64,000 nucleotides of DNA from Ilumatobacteraceae bacterium (GCA_021298435.1 JAJTFJ010000011.1:1936-65935), one strand, 5' to 3'. Counted from the first letter of the stretch, positions 26,807 to 37,501 are shown. Notes: generated from the sequence alone by a model not told the origin. A program made the numbers and translations.

Positions 26807-27023
26807 GCCGCCCCGAATATCGGGCGACGAACTCATCAAGATTCTTCAAGACATCGGATTTCAGATTCGTCGCCAACGAGGAAGCCATGTTGTCCTCAGG
26901 CGAAATGACAAAGTGTGCGTGGTTCCGCTCCACAAAGAACTGAAGTCAGGAACGATTAAGGGCGTCTGCGAGCAGGCCGGTATTACCCAGCAGGAACTTA
27001 CAGACGCCCTTAAAAAGCGTTAG
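26799..27023 (+). CDS. hicA: HicA-type mRNA interferase toxin
   Basis: A 74-residue double-stranded-RNA-binding-like toxin. ISGDELIKILQDIGFQIRRQ followed by GSHVVLRR carries the catalytic His (His30), and VVPLHKELKSGTIKGVCEQAG completes the family pattern. It would cut mRNA and stop growth when HicB is lost. The apparent start is TTG 26799 inside the end of hicB, implying coupled, weak translation. It converges on metY with 3 bases between stops. Confidence 0.92.
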   Translation: MVRPPRISGDELIKILQDIGFQIRRQRGSHVVLRRNDKVCVVPLHKELKSGTIKGVCEQAGITQQELTDALKKR

Positions 27024-27026
27024 TGC

Positions 27027-28340
27027 TTAGCGGATTGCGGCGAAGCCCAATTCCAAGTCAGCGATGATGTCTGCGATGGACTCAAGTCCGACCGACAAAC
27101 GAACGAGACCCGGAGCAACACCAGCAGAGCGCTGCTCTTCTTCCGTGAGCTGGCTGTGTGTTGTTGATGCTGGGTGAATCACCAAGCTGCGCACATCACC
27201 AATGTTTGCAACATGGCTGTGCAACTGCAGAGCTTCTGTGAACTTCTGACCAGCCTCGCGGCCACCCTTCAATTCAACCGCGATCACGGAACCGAATCCC
27301 TTGCCACCGAAGTACTTCTTCGCACGCTCATGCCATGGGCTGGTTGGCAAACCTGCGTAGTTGATGCCAACCACTTCGCTTTGCTTTTCCAAGAACTCCA
27401 CAACCTTGCCTGCGTTGTCCCAGTGACGGTCCATGCGCAATGACAATGTTTCAACACCTTGCAAGATGCTCCATGCATTGAATGGGCTTGCCGACATACC
27501 GAGATCGCGCAACATCTGCACGCGTGCCTTGATGATGTACGAGCCGGCACCAAGTGCTGGCCAGTACGCAAGACCGTGATAGCTGGGGTCTGGCTCGGTG
27601 AAGTTCGGGAAACGACCACTTGCAGCGAAGTCAAACTTTCCACCGTCGATGATTGCGCCCGCGATTGCTGTGCCGTGACCACCAAGGAACTTGGTTGCAG
27701 AGTGAACGACAATGTCTGCACCCCACTCCAACGGACGAATGCCGTACGGAGTTGGAACAGTGTTGTCGAGCATCAATGGAATGCCGTGATCATGTGCAAC
27801 CTTGGAGACACCTTCGATGTCAAACACGTCGTTCTTCGGGTTGGCAAGAACTTCGCCGAAGAACAACTTGGTGTTCGGACGAATCGCTGCCTTCCATTGC
27901 GCGAGGTCATCTGGATCATCAACAAAGGTGACCTCGATGCCCATCTTCGGGAATGTGTAGTGCAACAAGTTGTATGTGCCGCCGTACAACGATGGCGAGG
28001 CAACGATGTGTGCACCCGCTTCAGCAAGTGTGAGAATGCCGAGAGTTGCCGCGCTCTGACCAGATGCAACAACAAGTGCTCCTGGAAGACCAACTGCAGT
28101 CGCTGTGCCGCCTTCAAGGTCTGACAAGCGAGCTTCAAGAACACCCGTGGTGGGATTCATGAGGCGGGTGTAAATGTTGCCGATCTCTGCAAGTGCGAAG
28201 AGGTTCGCAGCGTGCTGGCTGTCGCGGAACTGATACGAGGTGGTTTGGTAGATAGGAACAGCGCGAGCACCTGTGGTGGGGTCTGGCTGCTGTCCTGCGT
28301 GAATCTGACGGGTTTCAAAACCCCAATTGGCGTTACTCAT
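27027..28340 (-). CDS. metY: O-acetylhomoserine sulfhydrylase
   Basis: A 437-residue PLP enzyme of the Cys/Met metabolism family that makes homocysteine from O-acetylhomoserine and sulfide. FETRQIHAGQQPDP at the N-terminus, YTRLMNPTTGVLEARLSDLE, SPSLYGGTYNL and the Schiff-base Lys in HSATKFLGGHG are clear. The length and the insert in the middle fit MetY instead of MetB/MetC. ATG 28340 is preceded seven bases upstream by the -10 TAGGGT. Confidence 0.93.
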   Translation of the reverse strand: MSNANWGFETRQIHAGQQPDPTTGARAVPIYQTTSYQFRDSQHAANLFALAEIGNIYTRLMNPTTGVLEARLSDLEGGTATAVGLPGALVVASGQSAATLGILTLAEAGAHIVASPSLYGGTYNLLHYTFPKMGIEVTFVDDPDDLAQWKAAIRPNTKLFFGEVLANPKNDVFDIEGVSKVAHDHGIPLMLDNTVPTPYGIRPLEWGADIVVHSATKFLGGHGTAIAGAIIDGGKFDFAASGRFPNFTEPDPSYHGLAYWPALGAGSYIIKARVQMLRDLGMSASPFNAWSILQGVETLSLRMDRHWDNAGKVVEFLEKQSEVVGINYAGLPTSPWHERAKKYFGGKGFGSVIAVELKGGREAGQKFTEALQLHSHVANIGDVRSLVIHPASTTHSQLTEEEQRSAGVAPGLVRLSVGLESIADIIADLELGFAAIR

Positions 28341-28347
28341 GGCGGGA

Positions 28348-28376
28348 ACCCTATCCGCCAATTCCCGACCAAACAA
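28348..28376 (-). promoter_or_regulatory. metY promoter
   Basis: On the minus strand, -35 TTGTTT (28376-28371), a 17-base spacer and -10 TAGGGT (28353-28348) lie seven bases before the ATG, so the transcript is probably leaderless. No SAM riboswitch is visible in the 107 bases up to the next gene. Confidence 0.6.
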
Positions 28377-28447
28377 GTCGGAATTAGCCCGCCGTCACAT
28401 TTCCACTGCCGCGCGACAATCTCATCAACAATCCCGCCGTGTAGTTC

Positions 28448-29308
28448 CTAAAAGCTTCGAATTGCCCTCACGTTGCACGAGCTTGCCTTTGTGTTCCCAC
28501 TTGGAGAACCATCCAAGAAATACATTGCCCTGCCCAATGCTGGGATACCCGCCAACTCCGAACTACTCCAGTACGTGTTAGGAGCGAAACTCAACAGGGC
28601 CGGAACCTTCAGATTTGCGTACATCAAACTCAACTCTTCGTACGATGGTAAATACCAATCTTGAGCAGTTGGTGTTACGTATGTGCCGGCCACTCCGGCC
28701 GCGTAGGCCGATGCAAGTGCTGAACCCCTGTCCATCTGGAATTTGATGCGCTCACTTGCTACAGCCCCCGCACCAATTGCCGAGCTCTTCAATGCTTCTG
28801 CCTTTGCTTCTAGATAGTTAATTTTGCAATCGCTGACACCATCTGCTCCACAAACCGAAACAGTCGCAGACCACGCGATACCTGATGAAGCATCCGTCGG
28901 GGCCGCCTCGAGGTAGTCAAAGTCTGCATATGCCCCAGCGGAATCAACGAAGAAGATCACACCGCCACCGGGCCCTTGCACACCCACTTCGCACAACGTC
29001 GTTCCATTACTGCCACATACCGACTGCTCTACAAACGACGAGCCTGCGGGACCAATCGCACCTGCGGGACCTGACGCACCTGCGGGACCTGACGCACCTG
29101 CGGGACCAATCGCACCTGCGGGACCTGACGAATTCAAACGAAGAATCTGTGTCCTCTTATCTGCACATACGGTGACGGCCTTTGTGCTGACGGCGCCAGA
29201 AACAGCACTCACACCCCCACTAATAATTGAGCCAATCAATACACCGATCAGTACCTTCCCAAGACCTGAAGAGAACCGCTTTTCTAAAGTGTGTAGAGGT
29301 AAGACCAT
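28448..29308 (-). CDS. Collagen-like protein with DUF1566/Lcl-type C-terminal domain
   Basis: A 286-residue surface protein. The N-terminus has a hydrophobic anchor (about residues 17-42). A short collagen-like segment of G-P-A-G-x-x units follows (about 60-90), encoded by five 18-base repeats. The C-terminal domain contains YLPSYEELSLMYANL and NTYWSSSE and ends VRAIRSF, the signature of DUF1566 as in the Legionella collagen-like adhesin. Cysteine pairs may stabilise the middle region. ATG 29308 is chosen so that the anchor helix is near the N-terminus. A role in adhesion or trimer formation is inference. Confidence 0.78.
   Translation of the reverse strand: MVLPLHTLEKRFSSGLGKVLIGVLIGSIISGGVSAVSGAVSTKAVTVCADKRTQILRLNSSGPAGAIGPAGASGPAGASGPAGAIGPAGSSFVEQSVCGSNGTTLCEVGVQGPGGGVIFFVDSAGAYADFDYLEAAPTDASSGIAWSATVSVCGADGVSDCKINYLEAKAEALKSSAIGAGAVASERIKFQMDRGSALASAYAAGVAGTYVTPTAQDWYLPSYEELSLMYANLKVPALLSFAPNTYWSSSELAGIPALGRAMYFLDGSPSGNTKASSCNVRAIRSF
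29043..29130. repeat. Five tandem 18-bp repeats (collagen-like coding)
   Basis: Units starting at 29043, 29061, 29079, 29097 and 29115 share CCTGCGGGACC and alternate between CCAATCGCA and CCTGACGCA endings; the last is 16 bases long. On the minus strand they read Gly-Pro-Ala-Gly-Ala-Ile/Ser. Copy number is likely to vary. Confidence 0.9.
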
Positions 29309-29389
29309 TCCGCACCTTACGCCAAAAGTCAGCGCATTTTGACAAAGCGACTCCATGGACGATGTCAACTAATTTCATTACGCAAACGC

Positions 29390-29423
29390 AAAAGGAGCGC
29401 CACCCGAAGGTGACGCTCCTTTT
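29390..29423 (-). terminator. Terminator of ilvBNC operon
   Basis: A 15-bp stem, AAAAGGAGCGCCACC (29390-29404) with GGTGACGCTCCTTTT (29409-29423), containing one G-T pair. Read on the minus strand the loop is TTCG closed by C-G, a very stable tetraloop, followed by TTTTGCGTTTG. It sits 33 bases after the ilvC stop and before the collagen-like gene. Confidence 0.88.
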
Positions 29424-29455
29424 GAAAGTCTTCGTTGTGCGAAGAGGAAGCGAAA

Positions 29456-31037
<1,582 letters not shown>

Positions 31038-31041
<4 letters not shown>

Positions 31042-32795
31042 TTGAGGAACTCCCGACGACTTTCTTGCATCGGGTGAAGAAGCACATCATCGTTCGCTGC
31101 GCCTGCAGGAACCATGGGGAACACCTTTTCGAATTCCTCAACGCGGAACTCAATCACAACACTGCGGTCATTGATGCTGTTCGCGCGCTCTATTGCTGCA
31201 TCGATTTCTTCTGGTGACTCAACGCGGATCCCGACACAACCCATTGCTTCGGCCCACTTCACGAAGTCAGGGCAACCGGACAAATCAACTTCGGAATAAC
31301 GCTCTCCGTAGAACATCTCTTGCCATTGACGCACCATGCCGAGGTATGTGTTGTTGAGAATTGCAATCTTCACGTGAATGCCTTCAGTGGTTGCAGTCAC
31401 CAGTTCTTGTGCAGTCATCTGGAAACAACCGTCGCCATCAATCGCCCACACGGTTTTATTTGGCTGACCAGCCTTTGCACCAATTGCTGCAGGCACAGAG
31501 AAGCCCATTGTTCCGAGACCACCGGAGTTCACCCATGTGTATGGCTCATTGAATTCCCAGTACAAGCTTGTCCACATCTGGTGCTGACCAACGCCTGCGC
31601 ACACAATGGTTCCTTCAGGTGCAAGATCACGCAAACGCTCAAGGCAGAACTGTGGCTTCAAACGCGCGCCTGGTTCTGATGGTTCGTATACGAGTGGGAA
31701 CTGTTCACGCCATCCGTTAACACGACTGCGCCACGGCGTGATGTCGACTTGTGCAGTGCCTGCAGCCTGCAGTTCCTTAATGGCCTTAATGATTTCTTCA
31801 ACGATGACACGACAATCGCCTGTCAATGGCACATCGGGCTTGCGAACTTTTCCTTGTTCTGCGGGGTCAATGTCGACGTGAATGATCTTTGCTTCAGGTG
31901 CAAAGCCAGCGATTTTTCCAGTGACACGGTCGTCGAAACGAGCACCGAGCGCACACAAAAGATCAGCTTTTTGCATTGCAGTGATTGCAGTAGCGGTGCC
32001 GTGCATACCGGGCATGCCGTAACACAGTGGATGATTGTCGGGGAAGGCACCGCGTGCCATCAATGTGGTCACCACAGGTGCTTGCAACATTTCAGCGAGT
32101 TCTCTCACTGCTTCTGCTGCACGTGCCTTCAACACGCCACCGCCCAAGTAGAGAACAGGACGCTCAGATGACAACAACAACTTTGCGGCAGCTTTGATCT
32201 GCTTTGGATCACCTTCTGTGACGGTGCGATAACCAGGTAACGCAGCGAGAACTTCTTCGTCCGTTGGCCAATTCCATTCCATCGTGTTGATGAGAATGTC
32301 TTTGGGGACATCGAGCAGCACTGGACCAGGACGACCCGTCGTTGCGATGTGAAAAGCCTGACGCACAGCCATCGGAATGTCCTCGGCGCGCATGATGAGT
32401 TCGTTGTGCTTCGTCACGCTGCGAGTAATGCCAATCGTGTCGCATTCTTGGAAAGCATCGGTACCAATTGCAGTCGTTGCCACCTGACCCGTGATGCACA
32501 CCATCGGAATGCTGTCCATGAATGCATCGCACAACGGCGTGACCATGTTCGTTGCGGCGGGACCACTTGTCACCATGGCGACACCAGGGCGACCAGTGAC
32601 ATGGGCATAGCCCTGCGCCATGTGGCCCGCGCCTTGTTCGTGTCGAACGAGGATGTGACGAATGCTGGATTTCAGCAAAGGGTCATACGCCGGAAGAATG
32701 CAGCCACCAGGGAGACCAAACATGGTCTCCACGTTTTCCATTTCAAGCGAACGGATGAGCGCTTCAGCTCCAGTGAGTATCTCTTTGGCTGACAT
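31038..32795 (-). CDS. ilvB: Acetolactate synthase large (catalytic) subunit
   Basis: A 585-residue ThDP-dependent enzyme joining two pyruvates, or pyruvate and 2-oxobutyrate. FGLPGGCILPAYD, the catalytic Glu in RHEQGAGHMAQGYA, the FAD region (ALGARFDDRVTGK) and the ThDP motif GDGCFQMTAQEL...NN are present. AGGAGA six bases before the ATG is a good ribosome site. No leader peptide with a branched-chain codon run was found in the 88 bases before the next upstream gene, so attenuation is not supported. Confidence 0.96.
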
Positions 32796-32883
32796 CGGGT
32801 GTCTCCTGAATCCGTGGACGACTACCTATTGAATTGGCGTTTTGAGCAAAAAATGCCTCAAAAAGCGAAAAAACGACCAATTC

Positions 32884-33213
32884 TCACGGATTTCCTAGCC
32901 CAACAGCCTCTCCGCGAGCCCGATTTAGTCCGGGCACCTCGAGTTTTCCCGCTGCGATCAGGCCCATTGTTCCAAGAACGAACAAAGTGACCCCGAAATT
33001 TGACTTCAATGCCTGCACAGGGTCTGCACCCCACAGATAAAAGACTGCTCGTGTACCACCACAACTTGGGCAGGCCATTCCAGCAAACTGCTGCAACGGA
33101 CACAGGCTGGGCTGATGCTCTAGGTAACGAGCGAATCGGAGAGCGAAAGGGCTGGCGAGCACAATGGCCGCCAGCCCCAACTCGATACTCGTTAGTTTTC
33201 CTTTTAGAACCAT
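32884..33213 (-). CDS. DUF2752 membrane protein
   Basis: A 109-residue protein with three hydrophobic segments. CPLQQFAGMACPSCGGTRA is the DUF2752 signature, with three cysteines that might bind metal or a cofactor at the membrane face. Its function is unknown. It overlaps the TM2-domain gene upstream by 10 bases, so the two are coupled. A weak hairpin with T-runs (about 32838-32865) follows its stop and may end transcription. Confidence 0.8.
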   Translation of the reverse strand: MVLKGKLTSIELGLAAIVLASPFALRFARYLEHQPSLCPLQQFAGMACPSCGGTRAVFYLWGADPVQALKSNFGVTLFVLGTMGLIAAGKLEVPGLNRARGEAVGLGNP

Positions 33214-33512
33214 GCCTTGTCGCCATCGCCATATGTGGCCTGGAACTCTGCATCGTCTTTAGTGAGATAGATGATTCCCTCAATGAATGCAATGATTCCG
33301 ATGACAATTGGACCTACGAAGAAAAGGCAGAATCCCACGACCCAAACAACAAGCATGATGATGCCTGCAGTTTTCTGCTGCTTGCCTCCTAAATAGAACT
33401 TGTGGATACCTAAGCCCCCGAGGAAGATAGCCAGCAGCCCTGCTGCAACTTTTTCCTTCTTGTTTCCACCACCCGGTGGAGGTGGAACTGGCATTGAGAA
33501 TGGATCAGACAT
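33204..33512 (-). CDS. TM2-domain membrane protein
   Basis: A 102-residue protein with a proline-rich N-terminus (MPVPPPPGGG) and a TM2 domain: LLAIFLGGLGIHKFYLGGKQQK, then a second helix and a hydrophobic stretch ending EGIIYLTKDD. The AGGAGG ribosome site lies seven bases before the ATG. TM2 and DUF2752 genes are often neighbours in actinobacteria; their roles are unknown. Confidence 0.85.
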   Translation of the reverse strand: MSDPFSMPVPPPPGGGNKKEKVAAGLLAIFLGGLGIHKFYLGGKQQKTAGIIMLVVWVVGFCLFFVGPIVIGIIAFIEGIIYLTKDDAEFQATYGDGDKAWF

Positions 33513-33602
33513 TGGAAGCCTCCTAGTTGTGATGCGAATGCATCGCGCTTACTTGACAGTACTGCACAACGCAATAAGTTCTGTGCGTAAAGGTAGGTAG
33601 CT

Positions 33603-34526
33603 ATGCAATTCGTCCGCACACCCGATGATCGATTCGACAATCTTCCCGACTGGCCATACAGCCCCATATATACGGACATTTCTGCCGCCGACGGAAGTGG
33701 CGTCTCACTACGCGTTCATCACATTGATGAAGGTCCGCGCGATGCAGCCAACACCATTCTCCTCATGCACGGCGAACCATCGTGGGCGTATCTCTATCGC
33801 ACAATGATTCCTGGCTTGGTGGCAGCAGGACATCGCGTGATTGCTCCCGACCTCATTGGTTTTGGTCGCAGCGATAAGCCAACGCAAATGAGTGATTACA
33901 CATACGAGCGCATTGTGACCTGGATGTCGGAATGGTTAGTGAAGAACGACTTCACCAACATGACGTTCTTTGGTCAGGACTGGGGTGGTCTCATTGGTCT
34001 GCGAGTTGTGACCGCTTTCCCTGATCGCTTCCGTCGCATTGTTGTCTCGAATACCGGCCTTCCGACTGGTGACCGACAGCCCACAGAAGCATTCTTGAAT
34101 TGGCAGAAGTTCAGCCAGACATCTCCCGAGTGGCACATCGGCCGCATGGTGGAAGCAGCCTCGAACTCCAAGCCACTCGGCGCAGAGATTGTTGCTGCCT
34201 ATGACGCACCATTTCCCAGTGATGAATTCACTGCGGGCACTCGTATCTTGCCGTCGCTCGTTCCAACAGGTCCCGACAATCCCACATCGGCTGCAAACCG
34301 CGAAGCCTGGAAGGTTCTTGAAGCGTGGACCAAGCCACTGCTCACCGCATTTAGTGATGGAGATCCCGTCACTGCCGGTGGACACCGAATCTTCCAAAGA
34401 AGCGTCCCTGGAGCACAAAATCAGCCCCATACGACGATTATCGACGGTGGACACTTCGTTCAAGAAGACAAGGGACCAGAGCTCACGGCCATCATTAACG
34501 AGTTCATCGCCTCTACCCCGTACTAG
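33603..34526 (+). CDS. Haloalkane dehalogenase, HLD-I type
   Basis: A 307-residue alpha/beta hydrolase that splits carbon-halogen bonds. Nucleophile Asp126 with halide-binding Trp127 is in GQDWGG, the oxyanion part is HGEPSW (56-61), the acid is a late Asp (SDGDPV, about 258) and the base is His in DGGHFVQED (about 288). This Asp-His-Asp order with a late acid is that of subfamily I (DhlA-like). The true substrate is unknown; natural halogenated organics in water are plausible. It is a single gene. Confidence 0.88.
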   Translation: MQFVRTPDDRFDNLPDWPYSPIYTDISAADGSGVSLRVHHIDEGPRDAANTILLMHGEPSWAYLYRTMIPGLVAAGHRVIAPDLIGFGRSDKPTQMSDYTYERIVTWMSEWLVKNDFTNMTFFGQDWGGLIGLRVVTAFPDRFRRIVVSNTGLPTGDRQPTEAFLNWQKFSQTSPEWHIGRMVEAASNSKPLGAEIVAAYDAPFPSDEFTAGTRILPSLVPTGPDNPTSAANREAWKVLEAWTKPLLTAFSDGDPVTAGGHRIFQRSVPGAQNQPHTTIIDGGHFVQEDKGPELTAIINEFIASTPY

Positions 34527-34545
34527 CCCAACTAGCGTGGGAGCC

Positions 34546-35871
34546 ATGTCTGAAACCCGCACTATTGCCCCCGCCGATGGAAAGCTCGGTGTTCTCACCG
34601 TTGGTCTTGGCGCAGTGGCATCCACCCTCATCGCTGGCGTTGAACTCGCAAAGCGTGGACAGGGCCAACCCATTGGCTCCATGACCCAGATGGGAACCAT
34701 CCGTCTGGGCAAGCGCACCGAAAAGCGCACCCCCCTCGTCAAGGACTTCGTTCCCCTTGCTCGCCTCGAAGACATTGTCTGGGGCGCATGGGACGTGTTC
34801 CCCGACGATGCCTACGTTGCAGCCTCACGCGCTGGCGTGCTCGAGCAGGGCAAGCACATCGAAGCAATCTCTGATGTGCTTCGTGAGATCCGCCCCATGA
34901 AGGCAGCCTTCGAGCGCAAGTATGCGCGCAACCTTGATGGCGAGCACATCATGGCCACCACAAGCAAGCGCGCAATGTTGGATGGCATCCGCGCCGACAT
35001 CAACCGCTTCCGTGACGAGAAGAAGGTCGACCGTGTCGTGATGATCTGGTGTGCGAGCACTGAGATCTTCATTGAGCCAGGCGCCGAGCACGAAACAGTC
35101 GAAGCATTTGAAAAGGCCATCGACGCCAACTCTGATGTCGTTGCTCCATCGATGCTCTATGCATACGCAGCAATTCTTGAAGGCGTGCCCTTCGCAAATG
35201 GCTCCCCCAACCTTGCAGTTGACATGCCATTCCTTCGCGATATGGCCACTGAAAAGGGTGTTGCGATTTCCGGTAAGGACTTCAAGACAGGCCAGACCCT
35301 GATGAAGACAGTTCTCGCACCAATGCTGAAGGCTCGTCAATTGGGTCTTGCTGGTTGGTACTCCACCAACATCTTGGGCAACCGTGATGGTGAAGTACTT
35401 GACGCTCCTGAAAACTTCAAGACAAAAGAAGAGTCAAAGCTTGGCGTTCTCGAAGACATTCTTGACCCCGCCAACAACCCTGATCTCTACGGCAATGTCT
35501 TCCACAAGGTGAGCATCAACTACTACCCACCACGTGGTGATAACAAAGAGGGTTGGGACAACATCGACATCTTTGGCTGGATGGGTTACCCCATGCAGAT
35601 CAAGGTCGACTTCCTCTGCCGTGACAGCATCCTTGCTGCGCCTCTTGCACTTGACCTCATTCTCTACTCCGACCTTGCACAACGTGCAGGCCTTGGCGGC
35701 ATCCAGGAATGGCTGTCGTTCTATTACAAGAGCCCACAGGTTGCACCTGGTCTTCATGCAGAACACGACTTGTTCGTTCAGCTCGAGAAGTTGCACAACA
35801 CTCTTCGCTGGATCATGAACGAAGACCAGATCACGCATCTTGGTCGTGAGTACTACGACGACCCAGCCTGA
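34546..35871 (+). CDS. ino1: Inositol-3-phosphate synthase
   Basis: Makes myo-inositol 1-phosphate (3-phosphate) from glucose 6-phosphate with NAD, feeding inositol lipids and mycothiol. It is 441 residues long. LTVGLGAVASTLIAGVEL is the NAD motif; VVAPSMLYAYAAILEGVPFANGSPN and STNILGNRDG are typical. ATG 34546 follows TAGCGT by seven bases (leaderless pattern); the longer frame overlaps the dehalogenase and is a shadow. The DinB/MDMPI-like gene at 19497 would fit a mycothiol-using cell. Confidence 0.94.
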   Translation: MSETRTIAPADGKLGVLTVGLGAVASTLIAGVELAKRGQGQPIGSMTQMGTIRLGKRTEKRTPLVKDFVPLARLEDIVWGAWDVFPDDAYVAASRAGVLEQGKHIEAISDVLREIRPMKAAFERKYARNLDGEHIMATTSKRAMLDGIRADINRFRDEKKVDRVVMIWCASTEIFIEPGAEHETVEAFEKAIDANSDVVAPSMLYAYAAILEGVPFANGSPNLAVDMPFLRDMATEKGVAISGKDFKTGQTLMKTVLAPMLKARQLGLAGWYSTNILGNRDGEVLDAPENFKTKEESKLGVLEDILDPANNPDLYGNVFHKVSINYYPPRGDNKEGWDNIDIFGWMGYPMQIKVDFLCRDSILAAPLALDLILYSDLAQRAGLGGIQEWLSFYYKSPQVAPGLHAEHDLFVQLEKLHNTLRWIMNEDQITHLGREYYDDPA

Positions 35872-35878
35872 TTCAGCC

Positions 35879-36241
35879 ATGAATCGCGTTGCGCTTCGCA
35901 GTCTCGCTTTTGACTGGGTATGTGTGTTGGCCATGGCCATCATCGGCACGAACAATCACGAAACAGACAACGGAATCTCCGGCGTTCTGTTTGTTGCTGC
36001 ACCTTTCCTTATCGCCACCACACTCTCGCGAGTGTTGATGCGTGCGACAAAGAAAGACGAAACATCAGTCGCTGATGGCGTCACTGTTGTTCTGTTTACT
36101 GTGGCAATCGGCATGATCTTGCGACGCTTCGCATTCGATCGCGGAACTGCCACAGCGTTTGTGATTGTTGCAACTGTTTTCTTGGGAATAACGATGCTTG
36201 GTTGGCGTGGCCTGATGGCTCGCCGTTCAACAACGAAGTAA
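35879..36241 (+). CDS. DUF3054-like membrane protein
   Basis: A 120-residue protein with four hydrophobic helices. The Asp-containing first helix (FDWVCVLAMAIIGTNNHE) and R-R-F-A-F-D-R-G-T between helices 3 and 4 resemble DUF3054, an actinobacterial family of unknown role. ATG 35879 begins 7 bases after the ino1 stop, so it is probably in the same transcript. A 6-bp hairpin (36250-36265) follows. Confidence 0.7.
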   Translation: MNRVALRSLAFDWVCVLAMAIIGTNNHETDNGISGVLFVAAPFLIATTLSRVLMRATKKDETSVADGVTVVLFTVAIGMILRRFAFDRGTATAFVIVATVFLGITMLGWRGLMARRSTTK

Positions 36242-36249
36242 ATCACTTC

Positions 36250-36265
36250 GCTGCCGTCAGGCAGC
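36250..36265. terminator. Small hairpin between convergent genes
   Basis: GCTGCC-GTCA-GGCAGC, a perfect 6-bp stem with a 4-base loop, in the 54-base gap between the convergent DUF3054-like gene and the unknown 401-residue gene. It lacks a T-run on either strand, so terminator activity is only possible. Confidence 0.3.
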
Positions 36266-36295
36266 CATCGCCATCAGGTCACAGACTTGTATGCG

Positions 36296-37501
36296 TTATC
36301 CAGCGAATAACGGCAAGAAGGTGTGTACGTCTTTACACTGAGCCAATGCTTTTGTGAACGTCGACATGTGCGCCGTCATGTTGGTGATTCCCTCAGCCGG
36401 GAACTCCACAACAAGACGCACCTCGCCATCGCGTAATGACACACGCGCACCCACCAATGCGTCATTGAGCTTGTTGATTTCGCCATAGACCCCCAGAGAT
36501 TCTGGGACATCGTCTGACAGGATTGCCGTGAGACGCACAGTCACCGACAAATCATCTAACTCATGCAATGAGACGTAGCACAGGTCGCTCTGATTGAGAG
36601 TGAAAGTCATAAACGATGGAATCTGCTGTGACTTCCAGTTGTCTACGTCAACGCCGACGTTCTTGAGTTCGCGCACCACTTTGTGGTTCCAACGTGCCAA
36701 ATACTCAGCATCCAACAAAATACGAATGCCCCAATCGTCACCGACGAAGTACGCGTATTCTGCATTTTCACCATCGATGAAAATGTGAGCGTCACCATCA
36801 CGATCTTTGGTCAGCAACACCGCAGCCATTTGGTACGGATAGAACGTGGCAGTAATTGCTCCTACTGTGTTTGCAGGTACTGAGCCCGTAAAGCGATACG
36901 AATCTTGACGACGCCAATCCATTGTCCACGCCAAGGTGTCCTTGTCCAGTGCCATCGCCACAAACGGCATTACGTCATTGGGTGGCCAATCGACTCCACT
37001 AGGAAACTTGAACAGAAACTTTGCAAATTGAACGATGTCGAGCATTCCGACTGTTGCAATCGCAGGAGTGCTTTCATCGCGATGAGGGTTTCCGAGATAT
37101 GGGAGATCTTGCCGCTTGAACTCCACGTTCTGTGGATGATCAATGGACAGATACGAACCATTATCCGAGCGCGCCACGATGGTGCCTTCTACCTCATTGC
37201 AGAACAAGTCGATTCCATCTCCTCCTGCAATCATCTCCATAAGTTGCTCAATGAAAAGCTCTGGAATGGGAAGTGCAAACGTGGGATCAGTTGATTCGCC
37301 ATCAGCTGTCACCCAGGAAAGAATCGAGCGATCGCGGATAATCCACAAACGCTTTCCGTTCTCTCCCTTTGTCACCCACACCACATGGTTGGGACGCATC
37401 TTCTGATTGATCGCGCTGAGAGTGAGATGCACTTCCAAGATTTCACGCAGTGAAATACGAATGCGCCAGTCGGAACAATTTGCTTCAAAATCCGGGATCA
37501 T
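36296..37501 (-). CDS. Unrecognised protein C: clamp-like repeats plus YbjN-like C-terminal domain
   Basis: A 401-residue soluble protein without signal or membrane segments. I read three parts: residues 15-135 and 140-265, each with a beta-rich pattern that by eye resembles one sliding-clamp domain (hydrophobic strand, then D-x-x-R-like turn, then a helix and V-x-L/F-x strands), and residues 270-401, which resemble the YbjN/type III chaperone-like fold (VVRELKNVGVDVD...GEINKLNDALVGARVSLRDG). It is a paralogue of the protein at 38153-39346: both share DWGIRI/SWGIRI and MPFV/LPFV blocks in the same order. Its ATG overlaps the upstream stop (TAATG). No function is assigned. Confidence 0.7.
   Translation of the reverse strand: MIPDFEANCSDWRIRISLREILEVHLTLSAINQKMRPNHVVWVTKGENGKRLWIIRDRSILSWVTADGESTDPTFALPIPELFIEQLMEMIAGGDGIDLFCNEVEGTIVARSDNGSYLSIDHPQNVEFKRQDLPYLGNPHRDESTPAIATVGMLDIVQFAKFLFKFPSGVDWPPNDVMPFVAMALDKDTLAWTMDWRRQDSYRFTGSVPANTVGAITATFYPYQMAAVLLTKDRDGDAHIFIDGENAEYAYFVGDDWGIRILLDAEYLARWNHKVVRELKNVGVDVDNWKSQQIPSFMTFTLNQSDLCYVSLHELDDLSVTVRLTAILSDDVPESLGVYGEINKLNDALVGARVSLRDGEVRLVVEFPAEGITNMTAHMSTFTKALAQCKDVHTFLPLFAG

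Noticed and set aside
27459-28124. 221-codon open frame on the plus strand
   Set aside because: Antisense to metY and cysteine/tryptophan-heavy in a way typical of shadow frames.
28341-28447. SAM or S-box riboswitch before metY
   Set aside because: None of the conserved aptamer segments is present and a promoter with its -10 seven bases before the ATG leaves no leader.
29043-29130. CRISPR-like repeat array
   Set aside because: The 18-base repeats are contiguous without spacers and keep the collagen-like reading frame; no cas genes.
32796-32883. Attenuator or leader peptide for ilvBNC
   Set aside because: No short frame rich in Leu/Val/Ile codons and no competing hairpins; only a weak AT-rich hairpin that more likely belongs to the upstream gene's 3' end.
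34189-34545. Upstream extension of the ino1 frame
   Set aside because: It overlaps the haloalkane dehalogenase in another frame; ATG 34546 starts the NAD-domain sequence and has a leaderless -10.
33936-34775. 279-codon open frame on the minus strand
   Set aside because: Antisense to the dehalogenase and ino1 genes, low-complexity composition, no recognisable fold.
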